A DNA stretch of 64,000 bases from JAWXBM01 sp964470455 (GCA_964470455.1 CAYYCX010000002.1:60930-124929), one strand, 5' to 3'. Positions 42,515 through 51,570 are shown, counted from the stretch's first letter. Notes: a model not told the origin generated them from the letters alone. Translations and numbers: made by a program.

Positions 42515-43336
42515 TTGACCAAAAACACCAAGAAAACGGGCCATCCGGCATCACACCCCCTGGACCGATTCTCCGTTGAGGGAAAGAGCGCTGTAATTAC
42601 CGGCGCCTCGGGTGCTCTGGGGGCTGGCATTTCTGAGACTCTCGGGGCGATGGGTGCCAAGCTCACTCTTGCCTCTGGCAGCGCCGAACCGCTTGCCGAC
42701 CTCGCCCGCCGTATCACGGATAACGGTGGTGTGGCCCAGGTTGTCAACCGTCGTCCCGACAATCCCGAGGACGCTGAAGCCATTATCGCGCAGGGCGTGG
42801 ATGCATACGGTTCCGTAGACTTGCTGGTGGTCGCTTCCGGGTTCAACCAGGCCGGCTTCATTCACGAGCAGGACCTGGCGGACTGGGAAAGGGTCATGGA
42901 TGCCAACGTCCGTGGCGCATGGCTGATGGCGCAGGCATTCGGCAGGCGCGCGCTCGCACAGAGAACGGGTGGCAAAGTTCTGCTGATTTCATCGGTGCGG
43001 GGTCGTCATGGCAACTACTCCGGCTACACGGCCTACTGCACTTCGAAAGGCGCCACGGATGCGCTAACACGCGCTCTGGCGACGGAGTGGGCCAAGTACG
43101 GCATTACCGTAAATGCAATTGCGCCAACGGTGTTCCGGTCGGGTGTGACCGCGTGGATGTTTGGCGACAACGAGCTGGGCCAGGCCACACGGGAACGAAG
43201 CCTGGCACGCATCCCTCTCGGCCGGCTGGGTGAAGTCGATGACCTGCTCGGCATGGCAATCTACTTGCTTTCACCCGCCTCGAATTTCTGCACCGGCCAG
43301 GTCATGTACGTCGACGGCGGCTATACAGCGGGATGA
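42515..43336 (+). CDS. Short-chain dehydrogenase/reductase (SDR)
   Basis: A 273-residue classical SDR. NAD(P)-binding TGASGALGAGI, NNAG equivalent LLVVASGFNQ, catalytic Ser in VLLISSVRG and Tyr-x3-Lys in YTAYCTSKGA, then ITVNAIAPTVF. It starts with TTG (42515), preceded by AGGA. A CTACTATGCAGGATT block upstream resembles the right half of the island operator in front of TonB receptor 2. It is the first gene of a six-gene operon, overlapping the next by 4 bp. It probably oxidises or reduces a pathway alcohol. Confidence 0.85.
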   Translation: MTKNTKKTGHPASHPLDRFSVEGKSAVITGASGALGAGISETLGAMGAKLTLASGSAEPLADLARRITDNGGVAQVVNRRPDNPEDAEAIIAQGVDAYGSVDLLVVASGFNQAGFIHEQDLADWERVMDANVRGAWLMAQAFGRRALAQRTGGKVLLISSVRGRHGNYSGYTAYCTSKGATDALTRALATEWAKYGITVNAIAPTVFRSGVTAWMFGDNELGQATRERSLARIPLGRLGEVDDLLGMAIYLLSPASNFCTGQVMYVDGGYTAG

Positions 43337-44247
43337 TGACCGGAATTCCCACTGTTGCAGTGCTTGGCGCCGGACGCATGGGTACCGCCATCGCCAGTGT
43401 TTTCGCGCGAAGCGGTCACCAGGCCCGGATATACGAACCTGTTCCAGCGGCCCGCAACAGGGCGGGTGATCGCCTTCAGGATTTGGCCAGACTGCTGGAT
43501 TGTCCATCGGTATCCGACGTGCCCATTTCCGACAATCTAGCAGAGGCGGTCCAACAGGCTGACCTGATCATTGAAGCCGCATCGGAAGATAACGTCATCA
43601 AAGAGACTCTGTTCGACCAGCTCGGCGAAACGGCGAGGCCGGATGCCATCGTTGGCACGAACACCTCGTCTTTGCCGATCGAGAGTTTCGCGCCGGAATT
43701 TCCCAACCCCGGAAGACTGGTCTACGCGCATTTCTGGAATCCGCCCTACGCTATCCCACTGGTGGAAGTCGCACCTGGCCCGAAATCCGAAAAGCAGGCA
43801 ATGGAGACCATCGCTGGCTGGCTCAAAGCTGCCGGCATGGCGCCTGTGTTGCTTCAGCGGGCGGTGCCCGGACTCATCGGAAACCGGCTCCAGCATGCCC
43901 TGAAGCGAGAGGCCATTGCGCTTATCGCAGAGGGTGTCTGTGACGCCACTACTATTGATGATGTAGTCAAGCTCGGTTTCGGCGCCCGCATGGGTGTTCT
44001 TGGCCCGATGGAGCAATCGGACCTGGTCGGGCTTGACCTCACCCTGGCAATTCATAACAGCCTTATGCCGATGCTGGACAGAACACCCGAGGCTCACCCT
44101 TATCTTGTAGAGAAGGTCGATAAAGGCGAACTCGGCATGAACACTGGCGTCGGGTTCCGGTCCTGGACTCCAGAATCGGCACAAGCCGTCCGCGACCGAC
44201 TCGATCGATGGAATATTCAAGTGGTTGCAGAAAGAACACAAACCTGA
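43333..44247 (+). CDS. 3-hydroxyacyl-CoA dehydrogenase family protein
   Basis: A 304-residue NAD-dependent dehydrogenase of the HADH/L-carnitine-dehydrogenase/lambda-crystallin type. Rossmann motif VAVLGAGRMGTAIASVF, NTSSLPI, catalytic His in YAHFWNPPYAIPLVEV, and a C-terminal helical dimerisation domain (VPGLIGNRLQHALKREAIAL, MGVLGPMEQSDLVGLDL). It overlaps the SDR gene by 4 bp. The substrate is a 3-hydroxy acid or its CoA ester; the single copy of the domain, without a hydratase, argues against plain fatty-acid oxidation. Confidence 0.84.
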   Translation: MMTGIPTVAVLGAGRMGTAIASVFARSGHQARIYEPVPAARNRAGDRLQDLARLLDCPSVSDVPISDNLAEAVQQADLIIEAASEDNVIKETLFDQLGETARPDAIVGTNTSSLPIESFAPEFPNPGRLVYAHFWNPPYAIPLVEVAPGPKSEKQAMETIAGWLKAAGMAPVLLQRAVPGLIGNRLQHALKREAIALIAEGVCDATTIDDVVKLGFGARMGVLGPMEQSDLVGLDLTLAIHNSLMPMLDRTPEAHPYLVEKVDKGELGMNTGVGFRSWTPESAQAVRDRLDRWNIQVVAERTQT

Positions 44248-44271
44248 ACTGTAAGCGTCTGAGAGAAGACT

Positions 44272-45120
44272 ATGAATCCCAGCGTCACCCGTCACCAATC
44301 GATACCTGCGACGAGCCCGGTAATCGATCCCCAGACTGGCCTTGAGCTCTACGAATTGAGTCACCCGTGGGGCCATGGGGCACCGGCCTATCCCGGCTTT
44401 CCGGACACACGGATCGAGCGTTCCGTGACGCACGCTCGTCATGGCGTCATGACCCAGCGTATCAAGACCGTCATGCATACCGGGACTCATGTGAACGCCC
44501 CGATTCATCTTGTACAGCAGGCGCCGGGTATCGGAACGCTTCCACTCGGATTGTTCTTTGGCAATGGTGTCGTGCTCGATATTCCGAAACAGAAATGGGA
44601 ACTCGTTACCGTGGCAGACCTGGAGGCGGCAAGCCCGGCGGTTGAATCCGGTGACATCGTACTGATCATTACCGGATGGCACCGACGCTATTCCGACAGC
44701 CAGGATTATTTCGCCCACGGTCCCGGCATTGCTCCGGAAGCCGCCTCATGGCTGGACGAAGCCGGGGCGAAGCTCGTGGGTGTCGACACACCGTATGTTG
44801 ACCACCCGTTGGCGACCCAACTGGCTGATCACAGAGGTGGTCCACTCGCACCCTATCTGGTCCCCCGCTATGAGTCGGAGACAGGCAGAGTCGCGAAGAA
44901 CGATTTTCCGGAACTCAATCCGGCTCACCGGATTTTGCTTGAGGCGGAAATCCCTACCATCGAGAACGTCGGTGGTGATGTCGACCTCCTTCTCGGCAAG
45001 AGGGTCACGATCCATTCATTTCCGTGGCGGTGGCCGGAAGGTGACGCCTGCCCGGTACGACTGGTTGCCCTGCGGGACGAACGAGGTGATTATCGAATTG
45101 AAACGGGAGATGCAAAGTGA
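44272..45120 (+). CDS. Cyclase-family (kynurenine-formamidase-like) hydrolase 1, Asn variant
   Basis: A 282-residue member of the cyclase/KynB superfamily of metal-dependent hydrolases. The metal motif HxGTHxDxPxH appears as HTGTHVNAPIH, with Asn in place of the usual Asp ligand. Other family marks are YELSHPWGHGAPAYPGFP, IVLIITGWHRRYSD and GVDTPYVDHP. It overlaps the next gene, a paralogue with the complete motif, by 4 bp. It may be weakly active, have altered metal use, or be a partner subunit. Confidence 0.82.
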   Translation: MNPSVTRHQSIPATSPVIDPQTGLELYELSHPWGHGAPAYPGFPDTRIERSVTHARHGVMTQRIKTVMHTGTHVNAPIHLVQQAPGIGTLPLGLFFGNGVVLDIPKQKWELVTVADLEAASPAVESGDIVLIITGWHRRYSDSQDYFAHGPGIAPEAASWLDEAGAKLVGVDTPYVDHPLATQLADHRGGPLAPYLVPRYESETGRVAKNDFPELNPAHRILLEAEIPTIENVGGDVDLLLGKRVTIHSFPWRWPEGDACPVRLVALRDERGDYRIETGDAK

Positions 45121-45905
45121 GCGGCCTTCAATTTTACGACCTGAGCCATCCCTGGGGCCACGGAATGCCAGAGTGGCCCTCCAATCCGGGCGTCCGGGTC
45201 AACCGGATTCAGTTCCATGTCAAGAACGGGCAGTCCGTCCACGAAATGGACGCGATCATGCATCGCGGAACACACATGGATGCACCCATACATGTAACGG
45301 CCGACTGGCCGACCATCACAGGTTACGAATCGTGGCGCTTCTTTGGCACCGGGGTAGCCGTGTCGATTCCGAAAGGCCGGTGGGAGGTGATCACCGCCGC
45401 TGATCTGGAAGCAGCCGTGCCGCGCATTCAGCCTCACGATATCGTGATGATCAACACCGGGTCGCACCGGCTGTTCGGCGACAATGACGACTACTTCAAC
45501 TACTCGCCGGGCCTGTATGACGATGCTGCCCGCTGGCTGGTGGAACGCCAGGTAAAGCTGGTTGGTATTGGCGTCCAGGCCCTGGACCACCCGCTTGGCA
45601 CGAAACTCGTCAAGCATGGGCCTGGGCCTTCCCATCCTCATCTCATCGAAGAGTACCGCAAGGAATTCGGACACGATCCCGCCGAGGACTTTCCGCACTG
45701 GGAACCCGCCCACAAAATACTAATGGGGAACGGGATACCCGGAATTGAAAATATTGGTGGCGACCTCGATGCGGTTACGGGCAAGCGCTGCACGTTTGCG
45801 GCATTCCCCTGGCGATGGACTGAGGGCGATGGATGCGGAATCCGTGTTGTTGCCATCCTTGATCCGGAAGGGTCGTTCAGAATCAGTCCCACCGAAGGCC
45901 GGTAG
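45117..45905 (+). CDS. Cyclase-family (kynurenine-formamidase-like) hydrolase 2
   Basis: A 262-residue paralogue of the preceding protein with the intact metal motif HRGTHMDAPIH. It shares YDLSHPWGHGMPEWPSNP, IVMINTGSHRLFGDN, GIGVQALDHPLGT and a common C-terminus (FPWRWTEGDGCGIRVVAIL). The family cleaves amides such as N-formylkynurenine or opens cyclic amides or lactones. GTG start, overlapping the previous stop, so translation is coupled. Coupling and similarity suggest a hetero-oligomer. Confidence 0.85.
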   Translation: MSGLQFYDLSHPWGHGMPEWPSNPGVRVNRIQFHVKNGQSVHEMDAIMHRGTHMDAPIHVTADWPTITGYESWRFFGTGVAVSIPKGRWEVITAADLEAAVPRIQPHDIVMINTGSHRLFGDNDDYFNYSPGLYDDAARWLVERQVKLVGIGVQALDHPLGTKLVKHGPGPSHPHLIEEYRKEFGHDPAEDFPHWEPAHKILMGNGIPGIENIGGDLDAVTGKRCTFAAFPWRWTEGDGCGIRVVAILDPEGSFRISPTEGR

Positions 45906-45919
45906 AAGGAGGCGCGACC

Positions 45920-47428
45920 ATGTCAACGCCACAGCAAGCGAAGCCGGTTGGCGATGCACCGCGCGAGGTTCAGGATTTTTTGCGACGCGCACCGGCGCAT
46001 GTCGTTGGAGATACGAAGCGACCTTCCGTGTCGGGCGAGGAAATTGAAGTTGTCGATCCGTCCACCGGAAATATTATTTCACGCATCGCGCGCGGGCGAG
46101 CCGAGGATGTGGACGCTGCCGTCCAGGCTGCGGATGCTGCATTGCGTCGCTCTTCCTGGACCCGGGCGAGCCCGGTCACCCGCGAGTCGCTGATGCATCG
46201 GCTTGCCAATCTCATTGATGAGAAAATCGAGACGCTGGCCTACCTGGAGTCGCTCGACAACGGTATGCCATTTCCCCTGGCTCGAAATCTCGACATCGCA
46301 GGAGCAGCTGATGTCCTGCGTTACATGGCGGGATGGCCGACGAAGATCGCAGGGCGAACCATGGCCCTTCAGAGTCCCGGCGGCAACTGTGTGATGGGTC
46401 AAACCCGCAGGGAGCCGGTTGGTGTCGTGGGCGGCATCATTCCATGGAACGTGCCGTTCATGCTCGCCATCTGGAAAGTAGCACCTGCACTTGCCGCAGG
46501 ATGCACCATCGTGTTGAAGCCGGCCGAGGATACGTCACTCACTGCGCTCTTTCTTGGGGACCTGGTTCTCGAAGCGGGTTTTCCGGCGGGGGTCGTGAAC
46601 ATCGTCACGGGAACCGGGCCCGAAGCCGGCCAGCCACTGATTGAGCACCCGTTGGTCAGCAAGGTGTTCTTCACGGGATCGACAACGACCGGGATTGCGG
46701 TTGGCCGGGCGGCTGCTTCGCACATCAAGCCGGTGTCCCTGGAGCTTGGCGGCAAGTCGCCGACCATCATCTTCGCTGACGCGGACCTCGAGGCGGCAGC
46801 GGCTGGTGCGGCGGAGGCGATATTCCTGAATTCCGGACAAATCTGCGTCGCCGGCTCCCGGCTGTACGTGCAGAAAACTGTCTACGATGATGTCGTAAAC
46901 CGGGTCGCGTCGCTCGCATCCAAGCATGTGCTCGGCGGCAGTTTTGATCCGGCCACGACTCTCGGGCCGGTGATCAGCCGGCGCCACCAGGAACGGGTGT
47001 GCAAATACATTGATGACGCGGAGAGCGATGGAGCCGAGCTCATTTCGAGCCACACAGTTCCCGATCAGGGTTTTTTTGTCGCACCCACGATCGTCACCGG
47101 CGCCAGGCATGAGGCCGCAATAACCCAGGAGGAGGTCTTCGGTCCGGTGCTTTCGGTTTATCCGTTTGAAGACGAGGCCGACGTGCTGCAGGCTGCCAAC
47201 GGAACCCCTTACGGACTCGCAGCCACCGTCTGGACATCAAGCCTGGGTCATGCCGAGGCGATGATCGACGGGTTGGAGTGCGGCAAAGTCTCGGTGAACT
47301 CACCCGGCTTCCCCTACCCCGGACTGCCTGAGGGTGGCAAAAAAGCTTCCGGCTACGGCAGGGACCTGGGGCCGGAATCCCTGGATGGTTATCTCCATTC
47401 AAAGACCGTTATCCTGCAGCGTTCGTGA
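45920..47428 (+). CDS. Aldehyde dehydrogenase
   Basis: A 502-residue NAD(P)-dependent aldehyde dehydrogenase. VVGGIIPWNVPF (Asn), KPAEDTSLTAL, FFTGSTTTGI, LELGGKSPTIIF (general base Glu) and the catalytic Cys in LNSGQICVAGSRL are all in place; the C-terminal EEVFGPVLSVYPF is also typical. It resembles the phenylacetaldehyde/betaine-aldehyde group. In this operon it would oxidise the aldehyde made by the class III aminotransferase, or one from the SDR. It has GAAGGAGG just upstream of its start. Confidence 0.9.
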   Translation: MSTPQQAKPVGDAPREVQDFLRRAPAHVVGDTKRPSVSGEEIEVVDPSTGNIISRIARGRAEDVDAAVQAADAALRRSSWTRASPVTRESLMHRLANLIDEKIETLAYLESLDNGMPFPLARNLDIAGAADVLRYMAGWPTKIAGRTMALQSPGGNCVMGQTRREPVGVVGGIIPWNVPFMLAIWKVAPALAAGCTIVLKPAEDTSLTALFLGDLVLEAGFPAGVVNIVTGTGPEAGQPLIEHPLVSKVFFTGSTTTGIAVGRAAASHIKPVSLELGGKSPTIIFADADLEAAAAGAAEAIFLNSGQICVAGSRLYVQKTVYDDVVNRVASLASKHVLGGSFDPATTLGPVISRRHQERVCKYIDDAESDGAELISSHTVPDQGFFVAPTIVTGARHEAAITQEEVFGPVLSVYPFEDEADVLQAANGTPYGLAATVWTSSLGHAEAMIDGLECGKVSVNSPGFPYPGLPEGGKKASGYGRDLGPESLDGYLHSKTVILQRS

Positions 47429-47482
47429 GGCATCAGGCTACGATTTCATCCAACTGGATCCTGTTCAACGAAGTGGAGCTAG

Positions 47483-48772
47483 ATGGAACTCGATGATACG
47501 ACGAAGCCAGTGCGGCGATCGTTCATCCCTGTCAACGAAAATTCCTGTTTCCCGATCCAGAATCTGCCATTTGGCGTATTCAGGCCGGGCAAGGGTAAGC
47601 CCCGTTGCGGCGTCGCAATTGGCGGTTTCGTGGTGGACCTGGCAGTCCTGGATGAAGCAGGCTTGCTGCCATCATTTGGCGAAGCGGGATTATTCAGGGA
47701 TTACACGCTAAACCGGTTTGCATCTTTGGGCCGCGCGGCGTGGCGCAGTCTGCGTTGTCGATTGAGCCAGCTGCTCGATATCGACGAGCCCACGATTCGC
47801 GACAATGCGTCACTTCGTCAGCTCGCTTTGTATCCGCGTGACGAAGTCCGAATGCTACTTCCCGTAGCAATAGGTGACTATACCGATTTCTATGCATCGA
47901 AAGAGCACGCGAAAAAAGTGGGAACTCTGTTCCGGGGTGCAGATAATGCGCTGCATCCGAATTGGCTTCACCTGCCGATCGGATACCATGGTCGCACCAG
48001 CTCAATAGTCGTAAGTGGCACGCCGGTGCATCGGCCATCGGGTCAGTACAAGGGAGCGCAAGACGAACGGCCGTGTTTCGGCCCAAGCCGAGCCATCGAC
48101 TTTGAACTGGAGGTGGGTTTCATCATCGGCCCCGGAAACAGGCTTTCGCAGCCAATTCCGGTAGAGCAGGCTGAGGATCACATTTTTGGGTTGGTGCTGG
48201 TAAACGATTGGAGCGCCCGCGATATCCAGGCCTGGGAATACGTTCCACTGGGCCCGTTCCTGGGCAAGAACTTCTGCACATCCATTTCGCCGTGGATTGT
48301 GACTCTCGATGCCCTGGCGCCTTTCCGATGTAACAGCCCGGAGCAGGCCCCCGCGCCGTTACCGTATTTGCAATCATCCCAGCCGGGAACATTCGACATC
48401 CATCTGGAAGTCAGCCTGAAGACCCCGTCGATCGCCAAACCCCAGCGGTTGGCACGCTCAAATTTCAAATATCTGTACTGGAGTATGGCGCAACAGCTGG
48501 CGCATCACACCTCCAATGGTTGCAACCTGCGCCCCGGCGATTTGCTGGCATCAGGAACCATCAGCGGTCCGTCACCTGATTCTTGCGGCAGCATGCTTGA
48601 GTTGGCGTGGAATGGTCAACGCCCGATCGTGCTGCCTGACGGTGACACTCGCGCGATGCTCCACGATGGCGACTCGATCACGATCCAGGGCTGGGCGCAG
48701 GGCGGAGGGTATCGCGTCGGTTTTGGCCATTTAACCGGAGCCATCGCGCCACTGAGAGCCCCTGAAACGTGA
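47483..48772 (+). CDS. fahA: Fumarylacetoacetase
   Basis: A 429-residue protein matching fumarylacetoacetate hydrolase over its length. The N-terminal SH3-like domain has NLPFGVFRPGKGKPRCGVAIG. The catalytic domain has IGDYTDFYASKEHAKKVGTL, ALHPNWLHLPIGYHGRTSS, FELEVGFIIGPGN, NDWSARDIQAWEYVPLGPF and LLASGTISGP, including the His and metal-binding Asp/Glu residues of FAH. It yields fumarate and acetoacetate, the last step of homogentisate (tyrosine/phenylalanine) breakdown. No homogentisate dioxygenase or maleylacetoacetate isomerase is in the window. Last gene of the operon. Confidence 0.9.
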   Translation: MELDDTTKPVRRSFIPVNENSCFPIQNLPFGVFRPGKGKPRCGVAIGGFVVDLAVLDEAGLLPSFGEAGLFRDYTLNRFASLGRAAWRSLRCRLSQLLDIDEPTIRDNASLRQLALYPRDEVRMLLPVAIGDYTDFYASKEHAKKVGTLFRGADNALHPNWLHLPIGYHGRTSSIVVSGTPVHRPSGQYKGAQDERPCFGPSRAIDFELEVGFIIGPGNRLSQPIPVEQAEDHIFGLVLVNDWSARDIQAWEYVPLGPFLGKNFCTSISPWIVTLDALAPFRCNSPEQAPAPLPYLQSSQPGTFDIHLEVSLKTPSIAKPQRLARSNFKYLYWSMAQQLAHHTSNGCNLRPGDLLASGTISGPSPDSCGSMLELAWNGQRPIVLPDGDTRAMLHDGDSITIQGWAQGGGYRVGFGHLTGAIAPLRAPET

Positions 48773-48796
48773 CCGGGAGTCCTCCGCGCAGGTAGT

Positions 48797-48866
48797 TGAC
48801 AACCCTATAAAACGAAGGTAGTGTGATCCCACAATGCGGTACATGGATTCTTACTATGAAGGATTT
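48797..48866 (+). promoter_or_regulatory. Promoter/operator of TonB receptor 2
   Basis: TTGACA (48797-48802), 17 bp, TAGTGT (48820-48825), one base, then ATCCCACAATGCGG (48827-48840) and GGATTCTTACTATG with GGATTT following. It aligns base for base with the receptor 1 promoter over most of its length, with a degenerate right half-site. The ATG at 48834 lies inside this operator and is not the start codon. Confidence 0.75.
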
Positions 48867-48881
48867 AGGGAGATAGCTGGC

Positions 48882-51353
48882 ATGATCATGGTTCGAGGTG
48901 TCTGGGCATTTGTTTTTGCGGGTGTATTAGCCGCCGGTATTCCAACTGGTGTTTCCGCACAAGAGGCCGAATCAGCAGATGACAACTCATCAATGCTCCT
49001 GGAAGAAGTGATGGTGACCGCTCGAAAGCGTGAAGAAAGCCTTCAGGACGTGCCTGTATCGATATCGGTTGTCGGCGATGATTTCATCAAGGAGGCTGGC
49101 ATCTTTGACATGTTTGATCTCTTTGAGAACGTACCTGGCATCCAGTACAACCAGGACCATGATCGCCAGGGCGTCCGCGCTGCCGTGCGTGGTGTCCAGT
49201 CAGAAGCACAGAATCCCGTCCGCGCCAAGGTCACATCCTTCATTGATGGCGTTCCCATACTTGGCCAGACCGGTTCACTCCAGTTCCAGGGCGTAGAGCG
49301 TATCGAAGTGATGCGCGGACCCCAGAGCGCGGCCTTTGGCCGTGCAACCTTTGCCGGCGCCATCAATTACGTCACCAAGAATCCCGGCGATGAATTAGAA
49401 GGCGAAGTCTATGTCGCCACTTCTGATCTGGACCGAAACATCATTGCTGCATCCTTGAGAGGCCCGATTACGGACACATTGGGCTTTACCGTTGATGCGA
49501 GCTTCGATGAGTTTCGAGGGGACGATGACTGGGTGACTTCGGACGGCCGCACCCTGGGAAAAACATCGACGGAGTACATCACCGCCAAACTGGTGTGGGA
49601 TCCAAGCAACCGCTTCGACATGAATGTTCGCGTCATGCACCTGGAGACCGACGATGACCCCCCGCTGCAATGGAACCTCCCCCCAGAGGAGCGGCTTGCG
49701 TGCAGCAACTTCACATTGCCCAACGGACAATTGTATGTGCAGGGCGCCTGGAGATGTGATCCGTCCATCCCGGAAGGAGGCGCTCCGCAGAACGCTCATC
49801 CGGAGGAGACTCTCACCCCTGGTACGAACGAGTACTACCAAGCGCAGACGTTCAGCGTTCTCGAGCCCGGCAGCTTCCTGAAACGCGATCGTATCCAGGG
49901 AGAACTCAACTTTTCCATGGCGAATGACAGCCTGATCCAGGTCCTGGTGTCTTATTCCGAAGACGAGCTTCGGCGTTGGTTCGATGTGGATCGAAGCGCC
50001 CAGACGCCCCGGTTCATGGGTGGAATGATTGTCGGCGGATTTACCCGGGCCAGAGCCAACCCGAATACCATCGAAGAGACCTATGCTGAGGTACGCTGGG
50101 TATCGCCAGGAGACCAACCGCTCCGCTGGCTAGTCGGCGCATCCTATTTCGACTACACGTTCAACACCGATTTCTGGGACCAGTTGGCCGGTGTGTTGCT
50201 GGGTCTTGAAGACGAGGCCAATGGCGGCAATCCGTTCCTGCCGGTTTCCATCAACTCTGACATTGCGACCACCATCGGCATTTTTGGAAACCTGACCTGG
50301 GATATCACCGACCGCACCACGGTTTCCGCGGAATTGCGTTACCAGGATGACGACGTCACCAACTTCAGCAAGGTCACCGGGTTTACGTATAACAACGTGA
50401 CGGAGTCCTGGCAACCGCGTCTGGGTATTAACCATACACTCAATGACAGCTGGTCGGTTTACGGTCAGCTTTCCAGCGGCACCAACCCGGCGGGCGTGAA
50501 CATCAGTGTTCTGGATGAGGAACGGCAGGCATCCCTGGCCGCAGCCCAGGCGGCAGGATTCATCAACTACGGTACTGACTATCTGCTGTCATTCAAAGAG
50601 GAGCAGCTCACCAATTACGAAATTGGTATCAAGGGCAGTGCCTTCGGAAACAGGCTGCGGCTTGCTGCGGCGCTTTACTACATGAAATGGGAAGATATGA
50701 TCCAGCCGGGTGAAGCCAACTGGGACGGTTCGTGGAACGACGGAACCTATTCGGACGGGAGGATTTTCTCGACTGTAAGCGGCGGCGGCTTCCTGAATCA
50801 GGGCGATGCCGATTTGTCAGGCATTGAAATTGAAGCCAACTGGATCGTGTCCGATAACTGGAACTTCCAGGGATCATTGGCCCACGCGAAAACGGAGTTC
50901 GCCGACAGCTGCTCGACCGAACCGCTGGCGTGGGGCTACGAGCCTACGGATTTTATCGAAGATGGGGCAATCACCGATTGTTACCGTGTTGATGGCAATG
51001 ACCTCATACGACAACCCAATACGACGATATCCCTTTCAGGAACTTACATGGCAGCGCTGGGTCTCGCGGACTGGACCTGGTCCGCACGACTTGCCGGCCG
51101 ATATTCGAGCAAGGAATACATCGATGTGCTGAACCTGGCCTATCTGGATTCGCGAACGATCGTCGATGCTTCGGTAAGTTTCTTCAATGACAACTGGAAT
51201 ATCACCCTGTTCGGCAACAACCTGACAGACGACGACACGCCGAGGAACCTCCAATACCTCAGGGATTGGACCTTTAACCAGAACATTCTCGGATTTAACG
51301 TCCGGCCACGCACACCGATGGAATTGGGTGTTCGAGTGAGATATCAGTTTTAG
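48882..51353 (+). CDS. TonB-dependent outer-membrane receptor 2
   Basis: About 823 residues from ATG 48882 (GGGAG upstream; ATG 48888 also possible). Signal peptide VRGVWAFVFAGVLAAGIP cleaved near VSA-QE. Ton box LEEVMVTARKREESLQDVPV; plug motifs GVRAAVRGVQSE and IEVMRGPQSAAFGRATFAGA; barrel ending in MELGVRVRYQF. It is distinct from receptor 1 and may import a second form of the same substrate. It is followed by a strong terminator at 51383. The longer frame from 48834 would start inside the operator and is rejected. Confidence 0.9.
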   Translation: MIMVRGVWAFVFAGVLAAGIPTGVSAQEAESADDNSSMLLEEVMVTARKREESLQDVPVSISVVGDDFIKEAGIFDMFDLFENVPGIQYNQDHDRQGVRAAVRGVQSEAQNPVRAKVTSFIDGVPILGQTGSLQFQGVERIEVMRGPQSAAFGRATFAGAINYVTKNPGDELEGEVYVATSDLDRNIIAASLRGPITDTLGFTVDASFDEFRGDDDWVTSDGRTLGKTSTEYITAKLVWDPSNRFDMNVRVMHLETDDDPPLQWNLPPEERLACSNFTLPNGQLYVQGAWRCDPSIPEGGAPQNAHPEETLTPGTNEYYQAQTFSVLEPGSFLKRDRIQGELNFSMANDSLIQVLVSYSEDELRRWFDVDRSAQTPRFMGGMIVGGFTRARANPNTIEETYAEVRWVSPGDQPLRWLVGASYFDYTFNTDFWDQLAGVLLGLEDEANGGNPFLPVSINSDIATTIGIFGNLTWDITDRTTVSAELRYQDDDVTNFSKVTGFTYNNVTESWQPRLGINHTLNDSWSVYGQLSSGTNPAGVNISVLDEERQASLAAAQAAGFINYGTDYLLSFKEEQLTNYEIGIKGSAFGNRLRLAAALYYMKWEDMIQPGEANWDGSWNDGTYSDGRIFSTVSGGGFLNQGDADLSGIEIEANWIVSDNWNFQGSLAHAKTEFADSCSTEPLAWGYEPTDFIEDGAITDCYRVDGNDLIRQPNTTISLSGTYMAALGLADWTWSARLAGRYSSKEYIDVLNLAYLDSRTIVDASVSFFNDNWNITLFGNNLTDDDTPRNLQYLRDWTFNQNILGFNVRPRTPMELGVRVRYQF

Positions 51354-51382
51354 ATAAGGCAATGGCAGTTCCTGCGACGAAG

Positions 51383-51408
51383 AGCCCGGGCAATGCCCGG
51401 GCTTTTTC
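51383..51408 (+). terminator. Rho-independent terminator after TonB receptor 2
   Basis: A 9-bp perfect stem AGCCCGGGC / GCCCGGGCT (51383-51391, 51395-51403) with loop AAT, followed by a run of T. It lies 30 bp after the receptor stop and closes the island transcriptionally. Confidence 0.88.
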
Positions 51409-51570
51409 GCTTGTCAACCCCGAGGAAATCCAGCCGGTTAAGACCACCGGTAAGAGCAGGCCTGCCGCGAAGCCCAGCTTTCATTTGCGAGCGAAACTCG
51501 CGCAAGCAGTATACTTTCGCGCCTTACCCGATATTTTGAATAGCAGCCGACCTCTATCCAACCCAACATC

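Noticed and set aside
48834..48881. ATG at 48834 as the start of TonB receptor 2.
   Set aside because: It lies inside the operator and before the conserved leader; ATG 48882 has a ribosome-binding site and a signal peptide directly after it.
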